From positions 310,001 through 374,000 of the forward strand of contig NZ_VRKW01000003.1 in the NCBI RefSeq assembly GCF_009746715.1: 64,000 bases of DNA, written 5' to 3'. Of the stretch, positions 8,497-18,223 are shown in pieces. The DNA comes from Ketobacter sp. MCCC 1A13808. GTDB taxonomy: Bacteria > Pseudomonadota > Gammaproteobacteria > Pseudomonadales > Ketobacteraceae. Within the stretch, counting starts at the first letter, position 1, and every line of letters begins with the position of its first letter. The position numbers and the translations under genes were made by a program. The notes under the pieces are model-generated. The model had not been told where the DNA came from. It ran no database searches and saw only the letters and a list, made by a program, of their open reading frames with translations.

Positions 8497-10149
8497 TTAG
8501 ATAATAGTCCCTACGTCGTCTTGCACAATCCGGTCCATTGCCCGCTCCACAATCGCGGCAATGCTCATGGACGGATTGCAAGCGGCAGTGGTGCCGGGCA
8601 TCAAGGCCCCGTCGAGGACATAAAGCCCCTTTTGTCCTTTAACGCGACCTTCCAGATCGCACACGACATCAATACAGGCGCCACCCAATGGGTGCCAGGT
8701 GCTGTTGACGGTTTTGTTGGTATTGACGAGCTGGCTGTCCGGGCCGGCAACTTTTGCGATCCGCTCGTGAATACGGGCTGCCAGAGCGGCGTCGCCGTCT
8801 TTCGGCCAGTGTAGCTCCACCCGGCGTTTGGTTGGGTTGTAGCTGAAATGGCCGCGATCCGGGCTGACACCAAAGCCAACCAACATGGTGGCGGGAGTGC
8901 CCTGCACGGTTGGATCAGTAGCCATGCCGGCCATTCCCGGTACCAACGATGTTGGGATAGAAGACGCATAACTTTTTCCAGGCTGCAACGGAGGAATGGA
9001 CGCCTGGATGATCGTGTTGGCAAGTTGATCCGGATCTTCCCACTCGCGACTACCGTAAATCACCGGGCCACCCTGCCGGGGGCCGGGATTCTCCGGCATT
9101 TTGTTCCAGACATAGATTTGATCACCGTTAGTGCCATAGCCTTGACCCAGTTCATCGGGCAAGTCGGTAATTTTACCTTCGGCGGCTGCGCTGAGCAGGA
9201 GTTTATTGGTGTTGGCGGTGCCCGCAGCGACGATCAGCGTTTGAGTCTTGATGATCTTGTGCTCGAGCACCGTGCCACGCAGATTGGTGCGATCCACATA
9301 CACCAGCCAGGAACCGTCATCGGCCCGTTCCAGTTCGCGCACGTGGTGCAGTGCTTCCACCGTAAGGTTACCGGTGGCGAGGGCCTGGTCAATATAGGTG
9401 ACATCCACCGAATGTTTGCCGCCGTTACGAACGCCCAAAGCACAATCGCCGTTGGTGTAGGACGGTTTCATCAGTCCGTCGAGTTCGTCCAACGCGTACT
9501 GCCAATCAATGGGCATAGGAATTTTGGTAAGGTCATAACCGGCTTCCAGTACGCGGTCAGCAAAAATTCGTGCCGCCTTATAAGTCTTGCTGTTAATGAG
9601 TTTGTCAGGTGCTGTTTTCACCTTCAGCATTTGCGCTACACGGGGGTAGTAAACTTGGTCCATTTCGGCGTAGTCGATTCCGGCAGGAAACCAATCGGTG
9701 AAATTCTTTTCGGTGGGCTGCAGAGTCATGCCCTGATACAGCAGCGAGCCACCACCGACACCGCAGGCAGATACGATGGTATGAGTAGGAGACGTCATTG
9801 CTTCGAGAACGCCGGCATAGGGTGCCAGACCAATACGGAAGCCGGCGTATTCAGGCCAGGCGGTATAAAAGAGGTGCTTTTGGCTGAGAGCCATGGCGCT
9901 GGGAAAGGTGTTTGAGTTCGGCCCGGTATGCCACCAACGGCCCTTTTCCAGCATCAGCACTTTAACGCCGGCTTGCGCCAGCCGCAGCGCGCTGATGCCG
10001 CCGCCAAATCCGGATCCGATAACCACAACGCGCTCCTCGGAGCGGGTCGTTCGCCGGCCGATGGCTGCTTCGGATGTGGTGGGGATGGCGGTGCTGGCAG
10101 CAACAGCGGCTGCACCACCAAGAAATTTACGACGGTCAAGTTTTTTCAT
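8497..10149 (-). CDS. Tat-exported GMC oxidoreductase, cholesterol oxidase-like
   Basis: A 550-residue FAD enzyme. It has a Tat signal (DRRKFLGG, Arg6-Arg7, then an Ala-rich core ending PTTSEA), so it is probably periplasmic. FAD motif GSGFGGGISALRL, followed by LMLEKGRWW; then GVGGGSLLYQGM, which matches the cholesterol oxidase block rather than that of choline/alcohol dehydrogenases. The C-terminal end has STWHPLGGAC, LYVLDGALMPG and CNPSMSIAA. These features match class I cholesterol oxidase/3-ketosteroid-type GMC enzymes. Its substrate is likely a sterol or similar hydroxy lipid, but this is inference. Confidence 0.88.
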   Translation of the reverse strand: MKKLDRRKFLGGAAAVAASTAIPTTSEAAIGRRTTRSEERVVVIGSGFGGGISALRLAQAGVKVLMLEKGRWWHTGPNSNTFPSAMALSQKHLFYTAWPEYAGFRIGLAPYAGVLEAMTSPTHTIVSACGVGGGSLLYQGMTLQPTEKNFTDWFPAGIDYAEMDQVYYPRVAQMLKVKTAPDKLINSKTYKAARIFADRVLEAGYDLTKIPMPIDWQYALDELDGLMKPSYTNGDCALGVRNGGKHSVDVTYIDQALATGNLTVEALHHVRELERADDGSWLVYVDRTNLRGTVLEHKIIKTQTLIVAAGTANTNKLLLSAAAEGKITDLPDELGQGYGTNGDQIYVWNKMPENPGPRQGGPVIYGSREWEDPDQLANTIIQASIPPLQPGKSYASSIPTSLVPGMAGMATDPTVQGTPATMLVGFGVSPDRGHFSYNPTKRRVELHWPKDGDAALAARIHERIAKVAGPDSQLVNTNKTVNSTWHPLGGACIDVVCDLEGRVKGQKGLYVLDGALMPGTTAACNPSMSIAAIVERAMDRIVQDDVGTII

Positions 10150-10414
10150 TGGATCGGTCCCGTATTTATTTTTTTAATGACAACATTGCGATGAGGGATA
10201 GCGCGATGTGATAAGCGGTGTTTCACAAGTATTCCAGTCTACTTACAGTGCAAAGGTGCTCGCAACCTTTCTTTCTATGTAACTTTGTAATTATGTTTTT
10301 GAAAGTGCGCTTGAAACGGATTTTTTCGAGGTAAACAGAATCCTGATCCGCGTTTTAATAAGACTCTTAAGGCAATGGAGTGCTATTTTTTTGGAGAGAG
10401 GTGCATCGGTATTT

Positions 10415-12253
10415 TCAACGGTGCGAATTCTTTATTTCGTCATTTGGTTTTTGTGGGTTGCTGTGATCAGGATCGAATACGGTCACTAGATTACGGCCGT
10501 TTTCTTTGGATTGATACAGGGCAAGGTCCACACATTGCAACATATAGCCAAGGTGCTGGTTATTGTTGGGGATCATGGCGAACACACCAAGGCTGATAGT
10601 GACATTAAACACATGGTCCTGAGTAACAATGGGATGGCTGGCGACAATAGTGCGAATTCGTTCGGCCAAAACTACCGCACCTTCAGTATCGGTTTCCGGC
10701 AATAGCATGCAGAATTCTTCGCCTCCGTAGCGAGCCACGTGATCACTTTGAACACGGACACAACCCAGAATCTGTGCCGTAACCTGACGCAGGCATTCGT
10801 CACCCGCCGGATGGCCATAGGTATCATTAACCGTTTTAAAATAATCCACGTCCATCATCACCATGGCCATGCTGTGTTTATACCGTTTGCAGCGTTCCCA
10901 TTCAGACTGCATCTTCTGTTCAAGATAACGGCGGTTGTATAAGCCCGTCAGCTGATCCGTATTACTTAATACACGCAGGCGTTTATTCAGTTGTTCCAAT
11001 TCGTCGGTTCGCTCCTGGACCCGTGTTTCCAATTCTGTGTTCAAGCGGCGAGTGGTGGTTAGGGTTTCATCCTGAGCTTGATAACGCAGCTTTCTTTCCA
11101 CGTTGATTCGCTCTGCCATGGCAAAGGACAGCAATACCGCTTCAAGTATGGAACCGATTTGCACAGAATATTGAGTGAGCTGGTTGTTGGGGAGAATATT
11201 GATTTTGTTCAGAACCAGAACGCTCACGCCGAGCAAGAACAAGGCCCAGGCAACACAGTAAAAACGCGCGGTTTCAGCTCCTCTGCGCCAGGAAACAACA
11301 CCGGCCACCATGCTGCCGGGAGCGGATATTGCACTCACAGCAACAAGGTACAAAATGCTGATACGATAATTGGAAAAGAGCACTAAACCCAAACCGATCA
11401 CGGCGAGCGCGGTGACAATCAGGGTCCAATAATTTAACAGCGGTGATACCTTCTTCAAATCAAGGAAAAGTCGGGTAAACAGATTGGCGAAAATCACGGT
11501 CAACGCTAAGAAGAGTGTGAGCGCGTAGTCATTCCAGCCCGGAATGTCGGGCCAGATGTAGCGAAAGCCCTGACCGCTGATGGCTGCAAAAAACAGCGGC
11601 ATCGACAAAACGAAACCGGAGTAATAAAGATAGCTTCGATCCCACAGCGCCAGAAAAATTAACAGGTTGTACACCACAATGACAAGCATGGCCCCGTAGT
11701 ACAGACCTTGAATGATGTTGGTTTTGGCTGCTTGGGTGGTGAAGGTGTCGGGCTGCCATAGCGTCAGTGGAACCTGGATCGCGCTGCTGGATTTGATGCG
11801 CAGATAGACATCCATCCGACCATCACGGGACCAATGTAGAGGTACCACAAAAAACGGGCTGTCTATGGGGCGGTCCGCATAAGGATACCTATCCCCTAGG
11901 GTGAAATGGGATATCTGGCTATGGTTAGAAAAGACGTAAATATCCACATAGTCCAAAATAGCGTAAGAGATCTCAAGCAAGCGATCTTCCGTTCGGTTTT
12001 GCGGGTTGTTTAATTGCAGATGCAGCCACCAGGTCGACTGGCTGAAGCTCTTATTAAAGGAGCTGCCTGAGTGTTGCAGCCAGTTCAGGTCGGGGTTACG
12101 GATATCGGTAATGTCCAATTGAGCATCCGGGTCTTCGAGATATCGAAGGTTTTCAATGATTGTCTGTTGATCGCCGGGATCCAGCATCACAGTTTCGGCC
12201 TTCGCCCCACCGAACCCCGCGAAAAGAAGAAAAACAAACAAAATCCGAAGCAT
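10415..12253 (-). CDS. Diguanylate cyclase with 7TMR-DISM sensor
   Basis: A 612-residue membrane sensor. Order: signal peptide (residues 1-19), a periplasmic 7TMR-DISMED2-like carbohydrate-binding-type domain (STWWLHLQLNNPQNRTEDRLLEI in pieces, DYVDIYV), seven transmembrane helices (about residues 185-385), a coiled coil (RRLNTELETRVQERTDELEQL in part), then a GGDEF domain with active site GGEEF at 510-514. It makes c-di-GMP. The inhibitory RxxD I-site is not in register (VQSD where RxxD is expected), so product inhibition may be absent. Monocistronic. The ligand is unknown. Confidence 0.92.
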   Translation of the reverse strand: MLRILFVFLLFAGFGGAKAETVMLDPGDQQTIIENLRYLEDPDAQLDITDIRNPDLNWLQHSGSSFNKSFSQSTWWLHLQLNNPQNRTEDRLLEISYAILDYVDIYVFSNHSQISHFTLGDRYPYADRPIDSPFFVVPLHWSRDGRMDVYLRIKSSSAIQVPLTLWQPDTFTTQAAKTNIIQGLYYGAMLVIVVYNLLIFLALWDRSYLYYSGFVLSMPLFFAAISGQGFRYIWPDIPGWNDYALTLFLALTVIFANLFTRLFLDLKKVSPLLNYWTLIVTALAVIGLGLVLFSNYRISILYLVAVSAISAPGSMVAGVVSWRRGAETARFYCVAWALFLLGVSVLVLNKINILPNNQLTQYSVQIGSILEAVLLSFAMAERINVERKLRYQAQDETLTTTRRLNTELETRVQERTDELEQLNKRLRVLSNTDQLTGLYNRRYLEQKMQSEWERCKRYKHSMAMVMMDVDYFKTVNDTYGHPAGDECLRQVTAQILGCVRVQSDHVARYGGEEFCMLLPETDTEGAVVLAERIRTIVASHPIVTQDHVFNVTISLGVFAMIPNNNQHLGYMLQCVDLALYQSKENGRNLVTVFDPDHSNPQKPNDEIKNSHR

Positions 12254-12486
12254 ACCGTACCAAAACCCGATTAGTTTATATTAAGCGCTGTGTAACTTGG
12301 CCCCTTGAACCAAAAAGACGATGTTCAGCTATCCTTAAATAATAGATGCAAGTTGCAGTAAGTGCTTAATTTAGATTGGATTCACGGGGACGTAAGTGGA
12401 TTTATTCATTGAAATGGGACTAATAGGTTTATATGGCGAATGTTTTGAAGGCTGGCCGGTATCGGAGAAGGCTGCATAACATTAAC

Positions 12487-12512
12487 CTGCCCCTTCGGGA
12501 TGCTTGGGGCAG
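12487..12512 (+). promoter_or_regulatory. Leader hairpin upstream of TonB receptor
   Basis: CTGCCCC (12487-12493) and GGGGCAG (12506-12512) form a perfect 7-bp stem 33 bases before the receptor start. The 292-bp gap (12254-12545) shows no coding signal. The hairpin could be an attenuator or a site that modulates translation; I saw no cobalamin-riboswitch core. Confidence 0.35.
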
Positions 12513-12545
12513 TTATGCGAACTCATTGGTTGAAGGTGTTCAAGG

Positions 12546-14591
12546 ATGAAACAACATTTCGTTACTAAGCTGATTACCACGATATCTATTCAGTGTTTCA
12601 GCGTATCGCTCTTTGCTCACGAGCGAGATCTGTTCAGCATTTCCCTAGAGGAGCTGATGGATATCAAAGTCACCAGCACATCGTATTTTGATCAAACCCG
12701 GATGGACGCGAGCAGTAGTGTCACCCATTCCGATCCTGCACATTGGCAGGAGTTGGGCGTCCGCACCATGGGTGAACTGTTGAACAACATGCCCTCCACA
12801 ATATCACCGCAGGGTTTTGCATCTTCGCGAGTGACTTCCATTCGTGGCTTTTTTGATTTCAATTCCAACAGCGGTATCGCGACCCGGCTTGATGATATTC
12901 CGGTGAATAAATTGCGCTCCGGTACCGGCATGCTAGGTATCGAAGGGTTTGATTTGGCGACGCTCAGTAATGTTGAGTTAATTCGCGGTCCGGGTTCTGC
13001 AATGCACGGCGCTGACGCGTTCCACGGGGTTATATCAATGCAAACCTACGCCCCGACGGAAGCGACTAAAACGGTGCAACTTGAAGCGGGCACAGAACAA
13101 GACGGAGCGGGTTCGGTGCTTGCTCATTTTGAAGGGGAGCAGCAGGGCTTAACCACGGTGCTGAGTCAACGAAAACTGGGCGACCAGGCGCTGCAGTATG
13201 AATACAACGAACCCGCTCTTGGACAAGTTCGCAGCGGTGAGCGCAGCAATGAGCTTGAGATCAGCAATCTTGTGGTGAAATACTCTGCGCATGTTCGCAC
13301 TGGCACCGAGTTGTATGCGAACGCCTATCTGTTCAATATGGACGCCAATCAATTGCCCGGCATCGGCGCAACGTTGGGTGAACCGGGAATGGCAGACAAA
13401 GATTGGTCGTATTACCGCAGTCTGACAAGCCTGATGAAACTGGGTATGAACCATGAATGGTCTGATCAAAGTAAATTTTCCGTTTTTGGTTACTATTGGA
13501 AAAACGAGGACGTTTATAACACCGATTTCCGTGACACTGTATTGGGAGTCAACGTCGAAGAGCAACGGCAGGAAAGCCATTGGGGTTTGCAGGCTATTAA
13601 TCGCCACTCATTCGATAATGGTGCCAACCTGGCTTATGGTTATGAATATCGAGGAGCGGTATTGGATGAGTTTAATGTCACCACATTGAATAACAGTGGC
13701 GCTTTGACCGAAGTGCAACGTGAAGAAGCAGGCACAGAATCCGATTCGCACAGTTTGCTGCTGGACGGCCGCTATCCCCTCTATCTATTTGATTTGGGCA
13801 AAACCGAAATCGTATATGGTTTGCGGCTGGATGAATTCGAGGAGTTCGATCTACAAACCAGTCCCAGGCTGGGGTTGTTGCAGCATCTGAACGACAGAAC
13901 GGTCATCAAATTACTCTATGGTCAGGCGTTTCGCGCACCCAATTTGCTAGAACGTTTCGGGTCGGAACAAATCGCAGCAAACGATGATTTGCAACCGGAA
14001 GCGCTAGAGACTATTGAGTTGGTTTTACAGACCCAATTCGAGCATCTGTTTGCCGGGATTACTCTTTTTGCAAATGACTGGAGTGATGCAATACGCACAG
14101 AGGCGCTCGATGTGCCGGTTAATGGCGTTGATTTCCAGTTTCAGAATACCGGGCAGAATAAAGCCTACGGCTTTGAGTTGGAAACGTTGGCGCGCTGGAA
14201 TAAATTTCGATTCGACACCATGCTGTCTCACGTCCGAAGTAAAAATGACGACACAGATGAATTTTTCGATGCATTTCCCGATTGGATGCTGAACATCGGA
14301 GTCGGATATACCTTCAATGCAAACTGGGATCTGTATTCCTCCACGCGCTACCACCATCGCCGGCAGGCCGCTGAAGTGTTTAGCGCTGCAGCAATGGCAA
14401 ATCAAGGGCCGGAAACGTTTCTGCGAACCGATATCGTGTTGGCATGGATGGTGTCTTCCAGCCTTACTACTCGCATGACCATCCGCAATTTATTTAACCG
14501 GGATGACTTTCAGCCGGGCTATATGGGACAGGTAAAAGGCGTGCCGGATAACGGCATCAATTTATCGCTGTCCGCGTCCTGGCATCTATAG
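12546..14591 (+). CDS. TonB-dependent outer-membrane receptor
   Basis: A 681-residue receptor. Signal peptide ends near SLFAHERD. It is followed by SLEELMDIKVTSTSYF, the usual start of the vitamin B12/colicin I-type receptor group, with a likely TonB box around DIKVTS. Plug domain: MGELLNNMPSTI, VTSIRGF, RLDDIPVN, NVELIRGPGSAMHGADAFHGVI. The beta-barrel ends in an aromatic-type C-terminus (SLSASWHL). RBS GAAGGTG lies seven bases upstream. Ligand not predictable; no adjacent uptake genes. The six-gene TonB system at 20.8-25.9 kb could energise it. Confidence 0.92.
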   Translation: MKQHFVTKLITTISIQCFSVSLFAHERDLFSISLEELMDIKVTSTSYFDQTRMDASSSVTHSDPAHWQELGVRTMGELLNNMPSTISPQGFASSRVTSIRGFFDFNSNSGIATRLDDIPVNKLRSGTGMLGIEGFDLATLSNVELIRGPGSAMHGADAFHGVISMQTYAPTEATKTVQLEAGTEQDGAGSVLAHFEGEQQGLTTVLSQRKLGDQALQYEYNEPALGQVRSGERSNELEISNLVVKYSAHVRTGTELYANAYLFNMDANQLPGIGATLGEPGMADKDWSYYRSLTSLMKLGMNHEWSDQSKFSVFGYYWKNEDVYNTDFRDTVLGVNVEEQRQESHWGLQAINRHSFDNGANLAYGYEYRGAVLDEFNVTTLNNSGALTEVQREEAGTESDSHSLLLDGRYPLYLFDLGKTEIVYGLRLDEFEEFDLQTSPRLGLLQHLNDRTVIKLLYGQAFRAPNLLERFGSEQIAANDDLQPEALETIELVLQTQFEHLFAGITLFANDWSDAIRTEALDVPVNGVDFQFQNTGQNKAYGFELETLARWNKFRFDTMLSHVRSKNDDTDEFFDAFPDWMLNIGVGYTFNANWDLYSSTRYHHRRQAAEVFSAAAMANQGPETFLRTDIVLAWMVSSSLTTRMTIRNLFNRDDFQPGYMGQVKGVPDNGINLSLSASWHL

Positions 14592-14634
14592 CATTCGATA
14601 GCGGAATCACCCAGCGGTCATCAGGTCGAAGGTT

Positions 14635-15867
14635 TTACTCCGGTGTGATGAATCGGCCGCTAACGATATTGAACGAATCGTTGTCTTTGCCTTTGCCTCC
14701 CCCGGTAAAGCTGATGGTGAAATGGTTGCCGTCAAACCACTTGGTGATAAAAGACAGATAAAACAGGTTGTTGTTCCAGGCAAGGCGGCTGCCTGGCCGG
14801 ACTGCACCAAACGGGGCTTCACGGCTGTAATATTCTACGGTGGACCACGGCCCCCAGGGATTAGGTGATTCAAACACACCGAGTTGGCCCTGGTGACTAA
14901 TGTCGTGCTCTGTGGCCAGCAACACACGGTCCGTTGCGGGATGATAGCTTGCGCTCAAACACCAGCCCACGCCATTCGCATCTTCAAATACGGGTTGCTT
15001 TTCTCTCAGTGTTCCCCAGCGGGGTGTACCGTCTGCACCAAGGCCGGAGAAGAACTCGAAATCGGATTTTTTTCCGGGTAGTCCGGTGTCCGCTATGCGG
15101 GCCAGATAGAGGCGCCCGGGTTTGTGAACGATGAGTCCGCGGCCATCCGGCCCGGCTTGTTGAATATCGCGTTGCTCCGGGTGAATGAAATAAGAATAGA
15201 TGTAGCCTTGCATACGGCTGGGAACTCCGGCGTTGTCACGGCCGAAATTCAGAAAAGTGGGGATTGTCAGGTTTTCTTGTGAAGTGAATTGCCAGTCGGA
15301 TTTGTGCCAGGTTTTGCCCTGGTCTTGCGACGTGGCCAGCTCAATATACCGGTAGGGGTTAATATGATGTTCGCCTACCGGCTTGCCCGGAACGGTCCAC
15401 ATAAATAAGTGGGTCCCGGCTCCAATCATGCCCCAGCTTTTACCCGGGAAGGTGGCCGGGTTTTCTGCCTCAAATCCGCCCCAGACGTTGTAACCCTGAT
15501 AGTTTTCGAGATCCCCTTCAATACGGGCGACACCCAGACTGACACGTCCTTTATTGTTGGTTCCCCCAAAACCACCGCCATCGCCCCAGGCTCCGTATAA
15601 GTTGTTATCCTCGGCCCAGGTCATCTGGAAATTGTCACTGCCCTGTGCGTGCCGCTGATGGGTGCTCCAATCCAGGTTCAGCCCTGAAATTCGTTGACTA
15701 TCGGGGTAGGGGGCAGGCATCTTTTGGGTGCTAACCGATTTCTGAAGGCGAGACTTGTCGACCGCTGGCAGAGCGCAAGACAGACAGGTGAGAAGCGTGA
15801 CGCAGGCTGTCAGAGAGTATAGAATCCGGCCATTCCGGCAAAAGGCGTGGCTTATGTTCGACAACAT
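14635..15867 (-). CDS. DUF4185-like exported lipoprotein-type protein
   Basis: About 410 residues from the ATG at 15867, chosen because TAAGGTG lies upstream with seven-base spacing; a longer in-frame opening to 16026 has no such site. N-terminal hydrophobic signal (ILYSLTACVTLLTCLSCALP), with a Cys that may be lipidated. The mature part reads MTWAEDNNLYGAWGDGGGF, VSLGVARIEGD, SQDQGKTWHKS and DRVLLATEHD. This matches the DUF4185/sialidase-like beta-propeller pattern, including the Asp-box-like SQDQGKTW. Likely a secreted glycan- or ligand-binding protein; enzymatic activity unknown. Divergent from the amidohydrolase. Confidence 0.7.
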   Translation of the reverse strand: MLSNISHAFCRNGRILYSLTACVTLLTCLSCALPAVDKSRLQKSVSTQKMPAPYPDSQRISGLNLDWSTHQRHAQGSDNFQMTWAEDNNLYGAWGDGGGFGGTNNKGRVSLGVARIEGDLENYQGYNVWGGFEAENPATFPGKSWGMIGAGTHLFMWTVPGKPVGEHHINPYRYIELATSQDQGKTWHKSDWQFTSQENLTIPTFLNFGRDNAGVPSRMQGYIYSYFIHPEQRDIQQAGPDGRGLIVHKPGRLYLARIADTGLPGKKSDFEFFSGLGADGTPRWGTLREKQPVFEDANGVGWCLSASYHPATDRVLLATEHDISHQGQLGVFESPNPWGPWSTVEYYSREAPFGAVRPGSRLAWNNNLFYLSFITKWFDGNHFTISFTGGGKGKDNDSFNIVSGRFITPE

Positions 15868-16091
15868 GGTTGAGCACCTTAGAGTTTGACGTATACAGGG
15901 GAAGGGTCTCACCAGAATATTGCATTGCAGCAAAAATTTCACAACGGATTGCACACTTTTGCAAGATTTGTCAGGGGCCCCGTGTTTTTTATTAAGGCGA
16001 CACTTTTTGTCTACGCTAGGGTCCAACCAACGTTGAATTCACTTAACTTTCAGGTCCGGAACAATAACTGGAAACAGACGACTTAATTAAT

Positions 16092-17120
16092 ATGACTATC
16101 TTTCACCGTTTAGCTTTGCTTCTTGTAACGACAAGCTTTATGTCGGTTTCATCAGTCTATGCTGAAAAATATAAATACAATGACGCGCATCTTCATTATG
16201 TAAATTTCAGTCAGCAAAGCCAGGGAATCGAGCCCTTAATTGAGGCTATGGATTCCGCCAGCATCGAACATTCTGTTATTAGCGGATTGCCGGTTATTAA
16301 AAAGTGGGCGGATGATCAACCGGGTAAGCCGGACACCGCCTTCAGCGATGACGCCAATGTTTATTGGTATAGCCTGACCGATGAGATTATAGCTCGCGCC
16401 GTGTTAAGCCTGCCTGAAAGCCAGCAACGGCGTTTGCATCCCTTTATCTGTGGTTTTAATCCGACGGACAAGAATGCAGCCGAACATGTTGCAAGAATGC
16501 TGGAATGGTATCCTGGTTTTTGGCAGGGTATAGGCGAAGTGATTACCCGTCATGATGACCTTACTGCGTTAACCTATGGTGAGACCGCTCGTGCCAACCA
16601 TCCTGCGTTAATGCGGGTATATAAGTTGGCGGCCAAACACGATTTGCCGGTTTTGTTGCACAGCAATATTACCTCGATGTCGGCAGATGACCCAGTGTAT
16701 CTTTCCGAGTTGGAGGATGCCTTGAAGCAAAACCCGAACACCCGTTTTATCTGGGCCCATGCCGGTACCAGCAAAACCATTAACTTGCGTAATAAGCCGG
16801 AATTCCTTGCCAAGGAGCTGGAGCGTTTACTTTCCGCCTACGCCAATTTATGGATAGACCTTTCGTGGACCGTGATGGACGATCATATCCAGCCGCGCGG
16901 AAAGGTAAGCCCCCGCTGGTTAAGCCTAATAGAAAACCACGCGGACCGCTTTATGTTGGGGTCGGATGTGACCGGATCATTCAAGCGTGTAAACGAGAAA
17001 ATGCAAGACTTTATACCCTTGCTGGAACAGCTTCAGCCGGAGGATGCAAGGCGCGTGGCAAAGGAAAATTTCTTAACTATTTTACCTAAAACCAATTCAG
17101 CGAAAGTGCATCATAAATAA
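16092..17120 (+). CDS. Exported amidohydrolase-2-family metal-dependent hydrolase
   Basis: A 342-residue protein with a signal peptide (ends SSVYAEKY). It shows the amidohydrolase TIM-barrel metal signatures: N-terminal H-x-H in NDAHLHYV, FWQGIGEVITRHDD, the barrel strand His in LPVLLHSNI, FIWAHAG, and the final Asp in MLGSDVTGS. Reaction would be hydrolysis or decarboxylation; substrate unknown. It overlaps the 3' end of the convergent peptidase-like gene by about 10 bases and is divergent from the DUF4185-like gene. Confidence 0.85.
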   Translation: MTIFHRLALLLVTTSFMSVSSVYAEKYKYNDAHLHYVNFSQQSQGIEPLIEAMDSASIEHSVISGLPVIKKWADDQPGKPDTAFSDDANVYWYSLTDEIIARAVLSLPESQQRRLHPFICGFNPTDKNAAEHVARMLEWYPGFWQGIGEVITRHDDLTALTYGETARANHPALMRVYKLAAKHDLPVLLHSNITSMSADDPVYLSELEDALKQNPNTRFIWAHAGTSKTINLRNKPEFLAKELERLLSAYANLWIDLSWTVMDDHIQPRGKVSPRWLSLIENHADRFMLGSDVTGSFKRVNEKMQDFIPLLEQLQPEDARRVAKENFLTILPKTNSAKVHHK

Positions 17121-18223
17121 GGCAGCGTCGCGATAAGCGCTTTCTTTACCGTATTCACAATTTCAGTACGTTGCTCTGGGCTGTTATTGTCTGCCAGCGC
17201 CGGAATATGAAAATGTCCCATCGGCAGATTTCTATGCCGGGAATGCAAGCGTAATAAGCTGGTGCGATAAAAAATTTCGTTTGATAAAAAACCACCGCCG
17301 GATCCGCACACCGCATTGCCGCTTTCTGCGGGTATTGTGTACTGCCATTGCGGTTCCCCTGCGGTCTCCCCCTGCTGCATAAAGCGGAGCTCATTGGCTA
17401 ATGGTTGGTGGCGTCCGAGCGCTGCCCGGATCGCAACAGCGGGCAAGCTGGTTTCAATAAATTCAGGGCCTGGCAGCAAGCCAGCCGGTTCCACCGGTTG
17501 CTGGCGCGATCCACCGCTGATGCGGCCGGCGTTGTCCGCGAACGATTCACTCGAGCGACGCCTGCCGGCAAAACGTTCGACTTTGAAATCATCCTGGATT
17601 TGGCTAATGGTCATCACTAAATCCGGGGCGTGCACGGCGCTTAGATAGGGCTTGAAAAACGATTCAACGATGCCTTGGTTAAAATCCTTATAGCGTACCG
17701 GAAAAATAGCACCGATCACGGTGGCGGTAACAGCGTCTGCTGTCAATGTCTGCTGGTGTAATGCTAATACGCTGGCACCGGAGGTGTTGCTCTTATCCAG
17801 CGCCGATGCCAGGTTAAATGGGTCAAAACCGCTTATAACGATTAACTTGTCCGTGCGGGTTGCAGGTGGTTCATACAAGCCCCGTGCTGCCTGATCAAAC
17901 AAGCTCAATAAGTGGAAGTAGTTGCGTGATAAGGGGCTGCTCCGGCTTTTACTGGCGAGGCAGATTCTGAGTTTATGGGTCATGCCGAGCCGGGACCAAT
18001 ATAATAAACGATCATCAAAATCGGAACCTGCCCGGGCGTAGCGGACGGCTTCATGCCATAAGGAACGCCCGTGTTGAACCAGGAATTCCTGCATGCCAGA
18101 AACCGAATCAATCTGCGCTAACCCTGTTTCAAACGGGCGACTCAGGTGTTCGAATATTCGCGCTGAGGCAGGGCGCGCTTTCCAAAGATGCTTTTCCAAT
18201 TTATTCGGGCAATACCCGCACAC
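17111..18223 (-). CDS. Pyroglutamyl-peptidase I-like protein with Cys-to-Ser change
   Basis: A 370-residue protein. Residues about 126-345 resemble pyroglutamyl-peptidase I (C15 family): the SGFDPF start (131-136), the strand PDLVMTISQ, catalytic Glu216 (KVERFAG), and His339 in GHFHIP. The catalytic Cys of the family (SAG-x-LCN) is replaced by Ser314 (GGGFLSNEIFY). About 120 N-terminal residues and an insertion around 225-290 are extra. It overlaps the serA 3' end by 23 bp, so it is probably translationally coupled; a TTG just after the serA stop is another possible start. It may be inactive, a Ser-hydrolase variant, or a binding protein. The family match is from motif reading only. Confidence 0.65.
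   Translation of the reverse strand: MCGYCPNKLEKHLWKARPASARIFEHLSRPFETGLAQIDSVSGMQEFLVQHGRSLWHEAVRYARAGSDFDDRLLYWSRLGMTHKLRICLASKSRSSPLSRNYFHLLSLFDQAARGLYEPPATRTDKLIVISGFDPFNLASALDKSNTSGASVLALHQQTLTADAVTATVIGAIFPVRYKDFNQGIVESFFKPYLSAVHAPDLVMTISQIQDDFKVERFAGRRRSSESFADNAGRISGGSRQQPVEPAGLLPGPEFIETSLPAVAIRAALGRHQPLANELRFMQQGETAGEPQWQYTIPAESGNAVCGSGGGFLSNEIFYRTSLLRLHSRHRNLPMGHFHIPALADNNSPEQRTEIVNTVKKALIATLPYL

Noticed and set aside
8848-9915. 355-codon plus-strand frame opposite the cholesterol-oxidase-like gene
   Set aside because: Antisense opening caused by codon bias; the minus gene has clear FAD and GMC motifs.
12254-12545. Cobalamin riboswitch before the TonB receptor
   Set aside because: The conserved GCCACTG-type core and the expected folds are not present.
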